A stretch of 63,824 nucleotides of DNA from a virus. The notes beneath the pieces are model-generated. The model did not search any database and was not told the DNA's origin. It saw nothing but the letters and a program-made list of their open reading frames with translations. A program made the position numbers and the translations under genes. The DNA lies in the IMG/VR virus record IMGVR_UViG_3300037119_005132, positions 1 to 63,824 of that record, one strand, 5' to 3'. Positions 22,332 through 30,239 of the stretch are shown in pieces (positions within the stretch are counted from its first letter, which is position 1; the number at the start of each line of letters is the position of its first letter).

Positions 22332-23053
22332 CCGGCGGGAAGAACGGCGCGACGCCGTTTGAGAATCTGCGCCACCTGCAGAGCAAGCCGATCATCGAGA
22401 ATCCGGCCACGCTCACGCTGACAAAGTGTCCTGCCCACCCCACGAAGCGGATGTGGACCGACCCGATCGAGGCGATCCGGGAGGCGGAAGTGCGCTCGAC
22501 TGCCGCGAAGATGCCCATCGCGGCTTATCGCTGTGATGGATGCGGCAATGCGCACCTCTGCAAGCTGGACAACGTCCGTCCGGGATCGCTTCTGACCCGG
22601 CCGGAACGGAACTTCGAGGTGTTCAAGCCGGTGAGGCCCGGCAATTCCGACGCGAAGCGGAAGCTGCTTCTCGAGTATCTGGATGGGCGCACCGAGGCCA
22701 CGTCCGAGGTGCTCATGACCCTGCTCGACGTCACCAACACGAGGACGGTGGGCCGCTACATGCAGGAGATCGGCTGGTACAACACCCGCGGGCGCAACGC
22801 CGTCTGGAAGCTCCGGGAGGAGAAGCCGGTCGAGGTCGAGGCGCCGAAGCGGAAGCTTGCGGCCGTCGAGAAGCCGACAGACAAGCCGATCGACCTGGCG
22901 AAGCGTCGGCATCCGTCGGCGCAGAACACCGGCTGGGTCGGGATGACCGGGCTGGACAAGATCAGGCACATCGCCTTGGGCGACCTGATCGACACGCTCG
23001 CGGCCGCCGGCCGCGAGCTTCGGATAGCAACGAGGGAGATCGACAATGACTGA
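22328..23053 (+). CDS. Zinc-ribbon plus winged-helix-like DNA-binding protein
   Basis: 241 residues from GTG 22328. Residues about 34-80 have CPAHPTKRMW, helix IEAIREAEV and YRCDGCGNAHLC, a zinc module common in small actinophage proteins. Residues about 110-160 (LLEYLDGRTEATSEVLMTLL, NTRTVGRYMQEIGWY) look like a winged helix. C-terminal charged linker and helix. Probably binds DNA. Confidence 0.78.
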   Translation: MTGGKNGATPFENLRHLQSKPIIENPATLTLTKCPAHPTKRMWTDPIEAIREAEVRSTAAKMPIAAYRCDGCGNAHLCKLDNVRPGSLLTRPERNFEVFKPVRPGNSDAKRKLLLEYLDGRTEATSEVLMTLLDVTNTRTVGRYMQEIGWYNTRGRNAVWKLREEKPVEVEAPKRKLAAVEKPTDKPIDLAKRRHPSAQNTGWVGMTGLDKIRHIALGDLIDTLAAAGRELRIATREIDND

Positions 23054-23192
23054 CCCCACCCCCATCCGCCCCCGCGTCGAGCGCAAGCGCGGCCCGGTCA
23101 TCGCGGCGCTCATCGTGCTCGGCCTCGGCATCGTGGGCATCGTGACGCTCTCCGTCCTCATCACCCTCGCCGTCACGGGGCAGATCGGGTGA
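23046..23192 (+). CDS. 48-residue membrane protein
   Basis: ATG 23046 overlaps the previous gene. Basic N-terminus (PIRPRVERKRG) and a long hydrophobic helix (VIAALIVLGLGIVGIVTLSV). The stop overlaps the next GTG. Function unknown. Confidence 0.65.
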   Translation: MTDPTPIRPRVERKRGPVIAALIVLGLGIVGIVTLSVLITLAVTGQIG

Positions 23193-23392
23193 CCGACACC
23201 GAGAGCATCGACCAGACACTCGGTCTGATCGAGGGCGTGAACAGTCTCGCCGACTCGATGGACGCGATGAAGCGCGCTCTCGAGGAGCGCGCATGGTCGA
23301 CGCCGATGGCTGAACAGGTCGGCGCGCAGTTCGGTGCCGTCCTGTTCGCCATGATTGGAAACGCTCAGCGCCCACCGGAGGGGAAGCGATGA
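23189..23392 (+). CDS. Hypothetical protein, 67 aa
   Basis: GTG 23189 (GTGA overlap). Helical, amphipathic ([20 protein letters not shown]). The C-terminal end overlaps the HNH start by ATGA. Function unknown. Confidence 0.7.
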   Translation: MTDTESIDQTLGLIEGVNSLADSMDAMKRALEERAWSTPMAEQVGAQFGAVLFAMIGNAQRPPEGKR

Positions 23393-23823
23393 GCCTCCGG
23401 CCACCGCCGCTGTGCGTTCGGTGCGATCTGCCACCCAATCCGGGTCGACGCCTCAACATGCGCAACCTGTGCAGTCGATGCGTCTACCAGCTGGGTGAGG
23501 CGATCGACGAGTGGCCGATCGTGCGGAAGCACGCTCGGCTTCGCGAAGAGGGCGAGCGCTTCCATGACACGCAGGGCTACATCCGTATCAAGCGCGGCAA
23601 GCGGATCGTGGCCGAACACCGCGCCGTCATGGAGGAGCAACTCGGCCGGTCGCTCGTCAAGGGCGAGACGGTCCACCACAAGAACGGAGTCCATGATGAC
23701 AACCGACCCGAGAATCTCGAGCTCTGGTACTCGCAGCCGGCAGGCCAGAGGATCGAAGACCTCGCCGACTACCTCATCACCCACCACGCCGCCCTGCTCG
23801 CAGAGCGCCAGACGCCCGCCTGA
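23389..23823 (+). CDS. HNH endonuclease (HNH_3 type) with N-terminal zinc motif
   Basis: 144 residues. The C-terminal part has [14 protein letters not shown] followed by [18 protein letters not shown], the complete HNH_3 motif with its H-H-x-N catalytic site. The N-terminus has CVRCDLPP and CSRCVYQL, a four-Cys zinc site. Homing-type or packaging-associated nickase; its distance from the terminase favours the former. Confidence 0.92.
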   Translation: MSLRPPPLCVRCDLPPNPGRRLNMRNLCSRCVYQLGEAIDEWPIVRKHARLREEGERFHDTQGYIRIKRGKRIVAEHRAVMEEQLGRSLVKGETVHHKNGVHDDNRPENLELWYSQPAGQRIEDLADYLITHHAALLAERQTPA

Positions 23824-23940
23824 GCCTCCGAAGCCCCGGAAGGGGTCGTGATGGCACCCCAACCCACATCGGCGCTGAGCGCTGACGACAGCCTCAACCA
23901 GCCACAATTCCGTGGCACCAACCCTGGAAGGACTGCAGTA

Positions 23941-24774
23941 ATGGAAGCCAAGACCGATCTCAAGGTCGAATGGGTGGCCGTGACACCCGAGGTGGCCCAG
24001 GCATACCTCGAATCCATGCGGGTGAATCGGCCGCTGTCGACCGCCAACCTCAAGAAGATCCAGGTCGACATGAAGGAGGGTCGCTGGCACGAAGATGGAG
24101 GTCCGCTCCGCTTCGACAAGCAGGGCGCGATGATCGACGGCCAGCACCGCATGTGGGCCATCGTCGAGACCGAGATGACCTTCAACTTCCTGGTCATCCG
24201 AGGGGTGGACTTCGCAGCGATGGCGACGATGGATACCGGCAAGAGCCGGTCTGTCTCCGACATCATCGGGCTCTACGACCCGATGGCGAAGGATCTGACG
24301 AACCTCGCCGCGTGCACCACGATCGCCTACCGCTGGGAGGCGGGCATCCGCGGCACCAGCCTGCGGAACTTCGCGCTGTCCAACGACGAGGTGCTGGTCT
24401 TCTACGACGAGAACAAGCTGGCGCTCGGCGAAGCCGCGCGCATCGGCAAGAAGGTCAGCCGTCACGTGCAGGGAGCGACCACGCAGGGCTTCTCGCTGTG
24501 CGCCTGGGTCTTCGAGCGCATCGACCACGAGGACGCGGCGTTCTTCTGGGAGCGCCTCATGGACGGCGTCGGCCTCGACGAGGACTCGCCCATCCGGGCG
24601 CTGCGTGAGCTCTTCCTGCGGGAAGCGCGCTCGAGCCGGCCGAAGATGCGGTCGGAGCTTGCCGCAGCATTCACGATCAAGGCGTGGAACGCCTACCGCG
24701 AGGGTCGGGCGATGAAGGTCGTCTCGTACCGCATCGGTGGCGCGTCACCCGAGCGATTCCCGGAGGCCGTCTGA
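23941..24774 (+). CDS. ParB/Srx-like domain protein
   Basis: 277 residues from ATG 23941, preceded by CCCTGGAAGGACTGCAGTA; an in-frame ATG 23851 would add 30 residues. Residues about 25-75 (PLSTANLKKIQVDMKEGRWH, then GAMIDGQHRMWAIVE) match the ParB-like DGQHR motif. The rest is helical. Phage proteins of this type are called ParB-like nucleases or transcription modulators; activity cannot be read from sequence. Confidence 0.78.
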   Translation: MEAKTDLKVEWVAVTPEVAQAYLESMRVNRPLSTANLKKIQVDMKEGRWHEDGGPLRFDKQGAMIDGQHRMWAIVETEMTFNFLVIRGVDFAAMATMDTGKSRSVSDIIGLYDPMAKDLTNLAACTTIAYRWEAGIRGTSLRNFALSNDEVLVFYDENKLALGEAARIGKKVSRHVQGATTQGFSLCAWVFERIDHEDAAFFWERLMDGVGLDEDSPIRALRELFLREARSSRPKMRSELAAAFTIKAWNAYREGRAMKVVSYRIGGASPERFPEAV

Positions 24775-25205
24775 TGTCCACCCCGATCACCTACGACGCC
24801 ATGCTCGGCGCGCTCGAGAGAGCCATCGAGCAGCGCGGCGCGGACTACATCCACGCTGCCGACTGCGTCTACGTCGACCGCGAGGACCGTCCGGTCTGCG
24901 GCGTCGGCGTGGCGCTGCTCGACCTCGGCTACCTCGACACCGTGAAGTTCCTCGTGCTCGCGCACCAGATGGACGGCGGACTCCTGATCCCGGACGTCGC
25001 GGACAGGAACTACCAGCCGCGCGCCTCGGCTCTGCTCGACGCGATGGATGACTCCGGCATCGAGGTCGACCCTCGAGCGAGAGATCTCGCGCAGGCGTTC
25101 CAGATCTGGCAGGACGAGGGGCGCTCCTGGGGCGACGCGCTCGAGCACGCCAGATTCACCACACCGACCGACCCCTTCGCCCGGAGAGAAGAGCACGCAT
25201 CATGA
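24774..25205 (+). CDS. Hypothetical protein, 143 aa
   Basis: ATG 24774 in a TGATG overlap. Begins with a helix (LGALERAIEQRG), then a Cys pair (ADCVYVDREDRPVCGVG) and a C-terminal helical acidic part. Looks like a compact alpha/beta protein. Not recognised. Confidence 0.78.
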   Translation: MSTPITYDAMLGALERAIEQRGADYIHAADCVYVDREDRPVCGVGVALLDLGYLDTVKFLVLAHQMDGGLLIPDVADRNYQPRASALLDAMDDSGIEVDPRARDLAQAFQIWQDEGRSWGDALEHARFTTPTDPFARREEHAS

Positions 25206-25657
25206 CCGAACCCATCCTCACCGCGGACCTCGTGGAGAAGGTCTACGCCGCCTGCCTGTACTCCGACGAGGAGACGGCTGGCTGGGACGGGACCGCGGAG
25301 ACCCTGCCCGAGGGCACGATCATCACCGACGGGATCTTGAACCAGACCGGCTTCCACCCGGGTCGCATCGAGGAGAACCGCGAGGTGATCTGGGACATGC
25401 TCGCGGAGCTCCCGCTCAACTTCCGGCCGACGATTGAGGGCGGCGGTGGCGGCTGGTCGTTCCTGAACGCCTGTATGCGCGAGGACGGCGAGCAGTGGAC
25501 CGGCCTCCACCAGACGCAGGACCGGCTGTTCCAGCTGGGCATGGCCATCGGCGCGGTGAAGTACGCGCTGCCCCGCGCCATGTGGGCAGCGCTCCCCGGC
25601 GGGATGCCGTACCTCACCGTCAGCCTGGCTCCCGTGAGCGAGGTCGCCGATGTCTGA
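25202..25657 (+). CDS. Hypothetical protein, 151 aa
   Basis: Starts at ATG 25202. Acidic, with a Gly-rich loop (IEGGGGGWSFLNAC) and a hydrophobic C-terminal half (LGMAIGAVKYALPRAMWAAL). No family recognised. Confidence 0.78.
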   Translation: MTEPILTADLVEKVYAACLYSDEETAGWDGTAETLPEGTIITDGILNQTGFHPGRIEENREVIWDMLAELPLNFRPTIEGGGGGWSFLNACMREDGEQWTGLHQTQDRLFQLGMAIGAVKYALPRAMWAALPGGMPYLTVSLAPVSEVADV

Positions 25658-25889
25658 CAACAAGGTGCGTCCCATCGAGGTCCGCCTCAAGGAGTACGCC
25701 GAGGCGACGCGCGCTCTCAACCCGCAGATGATCGCAGTGGCCGAGGCGGCGGAGGCGAAGTTCGGCAAGGCCGCGAACACCGAGCCGCTGCGTGATGCCG
25801 CTCGGCTGTACGAGCTCATCGCGAACGACCTGGACAAGATCCTGGCCGGCGAGGAGCTCACCCCGTTCCGAGTGGAGGGTGTGCTGTGA
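25650..25889 (+). CDS. Hypothetical helical protein, 79 aa
   Basis: ATG 25650 overlaps the previous end by eight bases. Entirely helical, Ala/Glu/Lys-rich. The stop overlaps GTG 25886. Function unknown. Confidence 0.73.
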   Translation: MSDNKVRPIEVRLKEYAEATRALNPQMIAVAEAAEAKFGKAANTEPLRDAARLYELIANDLDKILAGEELTPFRVEGVL

Positions 25890-26215
25890 ACCTCAACGAC
25901 ATCATCGAGGAGGCCATCGACGATGAGCTCTCCGCACAGAACGCCGGCAACGATGTCGCAATGACGGCGCTCGCGGCGTTCATCGAGCAGAAGATCGTGG
26001 CCGCCAGCGGCGGCCCCGATCACATCGTGCGCTCCGACCACGTGCACGGCGTGCTCACCATGCAGCACCCGATCGCCGAGCGCTTCGACGGCACGCTGCT
26101 GTTCGACTGCGACATCTTCGAGCACATCCGCAAGGCGCGAGCAGTGTTCGGCGACGGCTCGTTCCGCGTCTGGGTGAAGGACGGCATCCTGCGCTACGAG
26201 AAGGTGCCCTCATGA
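25886..26215 (+). CDS. Hypothetical protein, 109 aa
   Basis: GTG 25886. A helical N-terminal half (IEEAIDDELSAQNAG, MTALAAFIEQKIV), then His-rich RSDHVHGVLTMQHPIAE and a beta-rich tail. Function unknown. Confidence 0.75.
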   Translation: MNLNDIIEEAIDDELSAQNAGNDVAMTALAAFIEQKIVAASGGPDHIVRSDHVHGVLTMQHPIAERFDGTLLFDCDIFEHIRKARAVFGDGSFRVWVKDGILRYEKVPS

Positions 26216-26346
26216 AGACGCTCGCGGAGATCCAGACGAAGCTCGCGGAGAGCCGCGAGTGGGTGGACGAGAACGAGAACAGCGGCGCGTCCGAGGTCGG
26301 CGTTGAGCTCGGCTGGCTGCAGGCGCTCGAATGGGTGCTCTCATGA
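26212..26346 (+). CDS. 44-residue acidic helical protein
   Basis: ATG 26212 and the stop both form ATGA overlaps with neighbours. MKTLAEIQTKLAESREWVD, then GVELGWLQALEWVLS. Function unknown. Confidence 0.65.
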   Translation: MKTLAEIQTKLAESREWVDENENSGASEVGVELGWLQALEWVLS

Positions 26347-26600
26347 AGTGGCTCGCGGCGGCGGGGGTCATCCTCGCCGCCGCGGGTGGCACCTCGTCGT
26401 GCTCGGGCGAGGGCGCCAGCCCGAGGGAGCCCCAGCCCATCCAGCAGCAGTCCTCCACGGACGGCATCGAGGAGCGCAAGATCATGCTCCACGACGGCAC
26501 GGTGCTGACCTGCATCACGTGGGTCGACAGCGGCTACTCCGGCGACGGCACGGCGGCCGGCATCGACTGCGACTGGGCGAGCAAGAGGGGGACGAAGTGA
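26343..26600 (+). CDS. Putative lipoprotein, 85 aa
   Basis: ATG 26343. The start MKWLAAAGVILAAAGGTSSC is a short type II signal with a lipobox-like T-S-S-C. The mature part is polar and has two more Cys (TCITWV, DCDWAS). Phage lipoproteins of this size can block superinfection; that role is an inference. Confidence 0.75.
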   Translation: MKWLAAAGVILAAAGGTSSCSGEGASPREPQPIQQQSSTDGIEERKIMLHDGTVLTCITWVDSGYSGDGTAAGIDCDWASKRGTK

Positions 26601-26788
26601 ACGGCAAGAACGAGCCCGTCGTGGTCATCACGCTGCGCCTGACGCAGACCCTCGTGATGAACCGCGGCATCGGCGACGTGATGCGGAACATGACGCTCAT
26701 GCAGGACGGGCGCATGATCGTCGACTACGAGTCGAACGGGCTCGCGTGGGCCGGCGACGTCGTCGGGGAGTGGGTGTTGGAGTCATGA
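26597..26788 (+). CDS. Hypothetical protein, 63 aa
   Basis: GTG 26597 (GTGA overlap). Beta-rich (PVVVITLRLTQTLVM) with an acidic end. Directly follows the lipoprotein gene. Function unknown. Confidence 0.68.
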   Translation: MNGKNEPVVVITLRLTQTLVMNRGIGDVMRNMTLMQDGRMIVDYESNGLAWAGDVVGEWVLES

Positions 26789-26997
26789 GCGATGGCATCG
26801 TTCCGGTGTACATGAACAAGGACTGGCAGCGGATGCGCACTCGCCTCCGCGACGCCGCGCGCTCCGCCGAGGTGGCGGCCGCGGCATCCACCATCGAGGA
26901 GGTCGCGCGCAATCTCGGCGAGGCATCCATCGCCCTGATCGACGCCGACTTCGCTCGCCGGCACATCGAGCGTGACCGCGAGAGGGGGAAGGGATGA
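26785..26997 (+). CDS. Hypothetical helical protein, 70 aa
   Basis: ATG 26785 (ATGA overlap). Arg/Ala-rich helices (QRMRTRLRDAARSAEVAA). Function unknown. Confidence 0.7.
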   Translation: MSDGIVPVYMNKDWQRMRTRLRDAARSAEVAAAASTIEEVARNLGEASIALIDADFARRHIERDRERGKG

Positions 26998-27200
26998 GCA
27001 CCGCCCGGAAGATCGAGGTCGTGCTGACCGAAGCGCAGTACGACGCGCTCGCCTCAGCCGTCGGCCACCTCGCGACGGCGCTTGAGCAGGACGGCCAGGG
27101 CGTGCAGGATCGCGGGCTGCAGCGAGCGCTGGACAACGGCTGGTCCCGCGTCCGCACCGCCTGGCACGCTCACGCGAGAGGCGCCGCCCGTCATGAGTAA
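26994..27200 (+). CDS. Hypothetical protein, 68 aa
   Basis: ATG 26994. Starts with a strand (KIEVVLTEAQYDAL) and a helix, and ends His/Arg-rich (TAWHAHARGAARHE). Function unknown. Confidence 0.7.
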   Translation: MSTARKIEVVLTEAQYDALASAVGHLATALEQDGQGVQDRGLQRALDNGWSRVRTAWHAHARGAARHE

Positions 27201-27429
27201 GCCCGTCCCCACCGTGGTCGAACTTGCTGCGCAGGGCCGGCACCTCGCGTACCTGGTGACGGGCAGCAAGAAGGGCGAGGTCTCCCGCTACCACGTGACC
27301 GCCGAGGGCCACGCCCTGATGGGCGCGGCCATGCGGGAGAACGCCGAGGCCGCGATCGCGAGCGGCGAGACTGCTTGGGTGCAGCCGCCATCGCGCGACA
27401 TCCCTGCACTGAGAGGGCCGGTGGCATGA
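27193..27429 (+). CDS. Hypothetical protein, 78 aa
   Basis: ATG 27193 overlaps the previous gene by eight bases. Beta then helical (HLAYLVTGSKKGEVSRYHVT; MGAAMRENAEAAIA). Function unknown. Confidence 0.7.
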   Translation: MSKPVPTVVELAAQGRHLAYLVTGSKKGEVSRYHVTAEGHALMGAAMRENAEAAIASGETAWVQPPSRDIPALRGPVA

Positions 27430-27587
27430 CCAAGCGGAAGAAGATGCACATCGAGACGGGCCTGTCCCGTGCGGGGTTCGCCCACCCGTGCGGGCACCGT
27501 GCCCCCTCGAACCGCGTCACAACAGACCCGGACAAGGTGGACTGCTACGGCTGTCTCGCCTGGGTCGTGAGAGTAGGGAAGCGATGA
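27426..27587 (+). CDS. 53-residue zinc-finger-like protein
   Basis: ATG 27426. Basic start (TKRKKMHIETG), then HPCGHRAPSNR and CYGCLAW, giving a C-x-H...C-x2-C site. Similar small zinc proteins recur in this arm. Probably nucleic-acid binding. Confidence 0.7.
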   Translation: MTKRKKMHIETGLSRAGFAHPCGHRAPSNRVTTDPDKVDCYGCLAWVVRVGKR

Positions 27588-27901
27588 CCCGCACAGTGGA
27601 CGCCGACATCGTGCTCGCGGCACTGCACCAGATCGAGGACCACCTCTCGAGCCCTCACGCGAACGGCGCGCTGCGAGCGTCGAACGGCAGGCACGGCGTG
27701 CGCTCGCTCATCCAGCAGATCGAGAACGTGGCGGCGGATCACGCGGATGGGGGTGTCGCGGAAGCAGCCTGGAACGCTGGCGTCGCGGCGGCGGATCGGT
27801 ACGAAGAGTACGACGCCGAATGGCGTGCGGCTCGCAACCCCTACCGAGTGACCCACGAATCGAGCGACCCGGATCACACGAATGGGAGCGGGGATGACTG
27901 A
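27584..27901 (+). CDS. Hypothetical protein, 105 aa
   Basis: ATG 27584 (ATGA overlap). Helical (IVLALHQIEDHL-type start; RSLIQQIENVAADHA), acidic C-terminus. Function unknown. Confidence 0.73.
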   Translation: MTRTVDADIVLAALHQIEDHLSSPHANGALRASNGRHGVRSLIQQIENVAADHADGGVAEAAWNAGVAAADRYEEYDAEWRAARNPYRVTHESSDPDHTNGSGDD

Positions 27902-28139
27902 GCCCGCACACGATGCCCGCGCCCGCTACTGCATCCAGATCGGCGTCCCGGTGGAGCATCTGCGCGACGACATCCGGTGTCCCGCGTGCGACGAGCTGCA
28001 CACGCTCATGCACATCGACCCAGACGTGAGCGAAGTCCTCACGCGCGAATCGTGGTGCGAGTCGTGCATCGCGGGCGACAAGCCCGAGATCCGACGGGGC
28101 ACCAAATCGAGCGATCCGTCGTCAGAGTCCAGTGGATGA
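27894..28139 (+). CDS. Four-Cys zinc protein, 81 aa
   Basis: ATG 27894. CPACDELH (about 29-36) and CESCIAGD (about 59-66) form a four-Cys zinc site. The Ser-rich tail reads into the next gene's start. Function unknown. Confidence 0.74.
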   Translation: MTEPAHDARARYCIQIGVPVEHLRDDIRCPACDELHTLMHIDPDVSEVLTRESWCESCIAGDKPEIRRGTKSSDPSSESSG

Positions 28140-28338
28140 TCGCGAGATCGAGATCTGGTTCGATGTGCCCATGACGACGCGCTTCGAGCCTCATCGAACG
28201 AAGAGTCCTCGGCAGTGCGATCGCTGCAGGAAGCCGGCCAGGTGGAACCTCCGCCAGCCTGGTCGACTCACGGAGTACGTCTGTCAGGGTCACGCCGAGA
28301 TCGCCGCACGCACGCTCGGCATCCAGCCCCCGCGATAG
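28132..28338 (+). CDS. Zinc-finger-like protein, 68 aa, last gene before terminator
   Basis: GTG 28132 overlaps the previous end. CDRCRKPARW (about 29-38) with a later CQGHAE fits a C-x2-C...C-x2-H zinc site. Three bases after its stop begins the strong terminator at 28341. Confidence 0.72.
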   Translation: MDDREIEIWFDVPMTTRFEPHRTKSPRQCDRCRKPARWNLRQPGRLTEYVCQGHAEIAARTLGIQPPR

Positions 28339-28340
28339 CG

Positions 28341-28381
28341 AAAGCCCCCCCTCCGTCCTTCTGGGACGGAGGGGGGGCTTT
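28341..28381 (+). terminator. Very strong intrinsic terminator of the rightward arm
   Basis: An 18-base perfect stem runs from AAAGCCCCCCC to CCGTCC (28341-28358) and pairs with 28364-28381, with loop TTCTG. The 3' arm ends in CTTTCT. It closes the long + transcription block. Confidence 0.9.
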
Positions 28382-28420
28382 CTGTCGTCGCCCTTTGGGA
28401 TGGCGACACGGGGGAAACCG

Positions 28421-28446
28421 TTGCCGAGAAGCCTACCGAGTACCCT
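28421..28446 (+). promoter_or_regulatory. Candidate promoter for a leaderless transcript
   Basis: TACCCT (28441-28446), a TAnnnT -10 box, ends seven bases before ATG 28454, the spacing expected if transcription starts at the A of the start codon. TTGCCG (28421-28426) is a possible, closely spaced -35. No ribosome-binding site is present. Confidence 0.4.
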
Positions 28447-28453
28447 GAGCGGC

Positions 28454-28792
28454 ATGGCCACCGTTCTCGTCTCCATCGCGATCACCGCTCCCACCATCGG
28501 CACGCGCTCGAAGACGCGCACCGTCGAGATCCCGCCGGACTACGACCAGGAGTCGCGACGCGAGTTCTTCGTCCACTGGCTCGGACGCACCAACACCGAG
28601 CTCATCGAGGAGCAGGGCTGGATCGACCGCATCCGCGAAGCCGCGCTCGCGAACGACGCGAAGATCACCCGCATCGAGGAGCTCCTCACCGGCGAGGATG
28701 TCGACCCCGAGCTCCGCGACCAGATCACCGAGGTCATCCTCACCGAGCCCGCCGAGGCGATCGCGCTGTGGGGCGAGCCCGAGAACGAGTAG
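28454..28792 (+). CDS. Isolated + strand protein, 112 aa, probably leaderless
   Basis: It lies beyond the arm's terminator and faces the late operon. The product begins with a beta segment (ATVLVSIAITAPTIG), then EIPPDYDQESRREFFVHWLG and acidic helices. ATG 28454 lacks a Shine-Dalgarno sequence. Separate promoter and terminators suggest independent expression, as for genes expressed outside the lytic programme. Function unknown. Confidence 0.75.
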   Translation: MATVLVSIAITAPTIGTRSKTRTVEIPPDYDQESRREFFVHWLGRTNTELIEEQGWIDRIREAALANDAKITRIEELLTGEDVDPELRDQITEVILTEPAEAIALWGEPENE

Positions 28793-28851
28793 CCCGGTTC
28801 CCGCCGCCCTCGCGAGTTACGACGCCCTCTGCACCGGAAGGTGCCGTCAGC

Positions 28852-28998
28852 CTAGCGCGGGATGATGCCAGCCCAGACGAGCACGCCCACTTCGATGACC
28901 AGCAGTAGGACCACGGCCCACGAGAACCACTGAAACCCCGTCCCATTCTTCCCATTCGCGGGGAGGATGGGGCGGGGTTTTCTGCGTTGACGGCCCAC
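28852..28998 (-). CDS. Possible small membrane protein (holin-like), end of late operon
   Basis: 48 residues from GTG 28998. A basic N-terminus (VGRQRRKPRPILPANGK) precedes a hydrophobic helix WAVVLLLVIEVGVLVWAGII. It directly follows the endolysin gene, where a holin could sit. The terminator stem lies within it, no ribosome-binding site is visible, and the start is uncertain, so it may be only an open frame. Confidence 0.4.
   Translation of the reverse strand: MGRQRRKPRPILPANGKNGTGFQWFSWAVVLLLVIEVGVLVWAGIIPR
28933..28984 (+). terminator. Terminator between convergent arms
   Basis: AAACCCCGTCCCATTCTTCCC pairs imperfectly with the later GGGGAGGATGGGGCGGGGTTT, followed by TTCT. The T run favours termination of the + transcript from gene 28454, though the stem works in both directions. 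Confidence 0.7.
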
Positions 28999-29059
28999 GC
29001 GCTGCACGCGAAAAAGCCACGTGATCGACCAGCGCGGTCGGTCGTCCTCGACCACGGAT

Positions 29060-29926
29060 CTAGTTCGTGAACTCGCCGCCACGCACCACGACGCCGAGGA
29101 CGAGAACGTCACCCGAGCCCGCCGGTGCATGGACCTTGATCCGCAAGTACTTGTCGTCGGTGCTGAGCCGCGTCTCGATGGGGATCAGCACGCGGGTGTA
29201 GCCGGGCGTGCCGCGCACCTCCTGCCGGCCGAGCGACGTGTCCGCGAGCGAGCCGTCCTTCTGCCGCTCGCTCACGATCGGCTCGACCTGCACCGCCTCG
29301 AGCAGCGGGTCGATCGGCAGGTTGTCGAACGCGATGTACGCGACCGCCGAGATGTGATCGTTCGGGCCGGTCGCGATCTTCGTGTTCACCGGGCTCTTCG
29401 TGACCAGCAGGAACTCCGCCTCCCCGTCACGGATGGTCTGCGTGCCGTCCGTGTCGAGCTCGAAGTCCTTCTTGAACGAACTGACCTTCATGTCATCCTC
29501 CGGTGGGGGTGTCGAGCCGCCGACGTACTTCTCGAAGTCGATGGTGGGTGCGGCCCAGATGTTGCCCGGCCACAGGGTCTGGTGCAAATGGCTGCCGTAG
29601 TACCAGTCGCTCCCGTATCCGCTGGCACCGCTGACGCCGATCTTCTGGCCCTTGCTGACGCGCTGACCCTTGGACACGCTGGTCGACGACAGGTGCAGAG
29701 CGCGCGCCGTGCGGCCGTCGTCCAGGCTGACGGTGACGTAGCGCCCTGTCGCGGACGAGTTCGACGACTTCACGTCCTCGATGGTCCCCGCGCCAGGCGA
29801 GTCCACCGTGGTCCCGCTGGACGAGGCGTAGTCAGTGCCGGGCTCCGACGAGGGTGGAGTCCGGTTCTTGTGGTTCGCCCAGTCCGCGCTGACGTAGATG
29901 TCACCGACCGGGTATGCGTAGCCCAT
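29060..29926 (-). CDS. Endolysin with M23-type peptidase domain
   Basis: 288 residues. The N-terminal 150 form an M23/LytM metallopeptidase: WANHKNRTPPSSEPGTDYA supplies the first His and Asp ligands, and YGSHLHQTLWPGN the H-x-H motif. Gly/Ser-rich strands lie between. The C-terminal 135 residues (from MKVSSFKKDFELD) are a separate beta-rich domain, perhaps wall-binding or virion-associated. ATG 29926 is two bases after the previous stop. It cuts peptidoglycan peptides at lysis or entry. Confidence 0.88.
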   Translation of the reverse strand: MGYAYPVGDIYVSADWANHKNRTPPSSEPGTDYASSSGTTVDSPGAGTIEDVKSSNSSATGRYVTVSLDDGRTARALHLSSTSVSKGQRVSKGQKIGVSGASGYGSDWYYGSHLHQTLWPGNIWAAPTIDFEKYVGGSTPPPEDDMKVSSFKKDFELDTDGTQTIRDGEAEFLLVTKSPVNTKIATGPNDHISAVAYIAFDNLPIDPLLEAVQVEPIVSERQKDGSLADTSLGRQEVRGTPGYTRVLIPIETRLSTDDKYLRIKVHAPAGSGDVLVLGVVVRGGEFTN

Positions 29927-29928
29927 GC

Positions 29929-30210
29929 TCAGGCTTCGGCGTCGGGCGGAATCTCGCCGGCGGCGACCGCCTGGATGGCGCTCAGGATCATGGCGTCGGT
30001 GATGACGCCCTCGTCTGCGCCGGGGTTGTCGACCCCGCCCGCGACGGCCGACGCCCACGCGGCGTCCCAGCCGGGCTGCGCCACGATCTCCCAGTACCGG
30101 GGGTACAGCCAGCCCTGCGGATCGAGGGTGCCCTCCTTCGCGACGCCTGCGGTCACGCGGCGCTTGAGAGCAATGTCTTCGGCCATGTCAGCCACGTCGT
30201 TGTACGTCAT
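29929..30210 (-). CDS. Hypothetical protein between tail fibre and endolysin, 93 aa
   Basis: ATG 30210 follows GAGGAGAATGAGCGC. Helical start (YNDVADMAEDIALKRRVTAG) and an aromatic middle (DPQGWLYPRYWEIV). Probably a tail-associated or lysis accessory protein by position. Confidence 0.78.
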   Translation of the reverse strand: MTYNDVADMAEDIALKRRVTAGVAKEGTLDPQGWLYPRYWEIVAQPGWDAAWASAVAGGVDNPGADEGVITDAMILSAIQAVAAGEIPPDAEA

Positions 30211-30239
30211 GCGCTCATTCTCCTCTGTGTGTCAACTGC

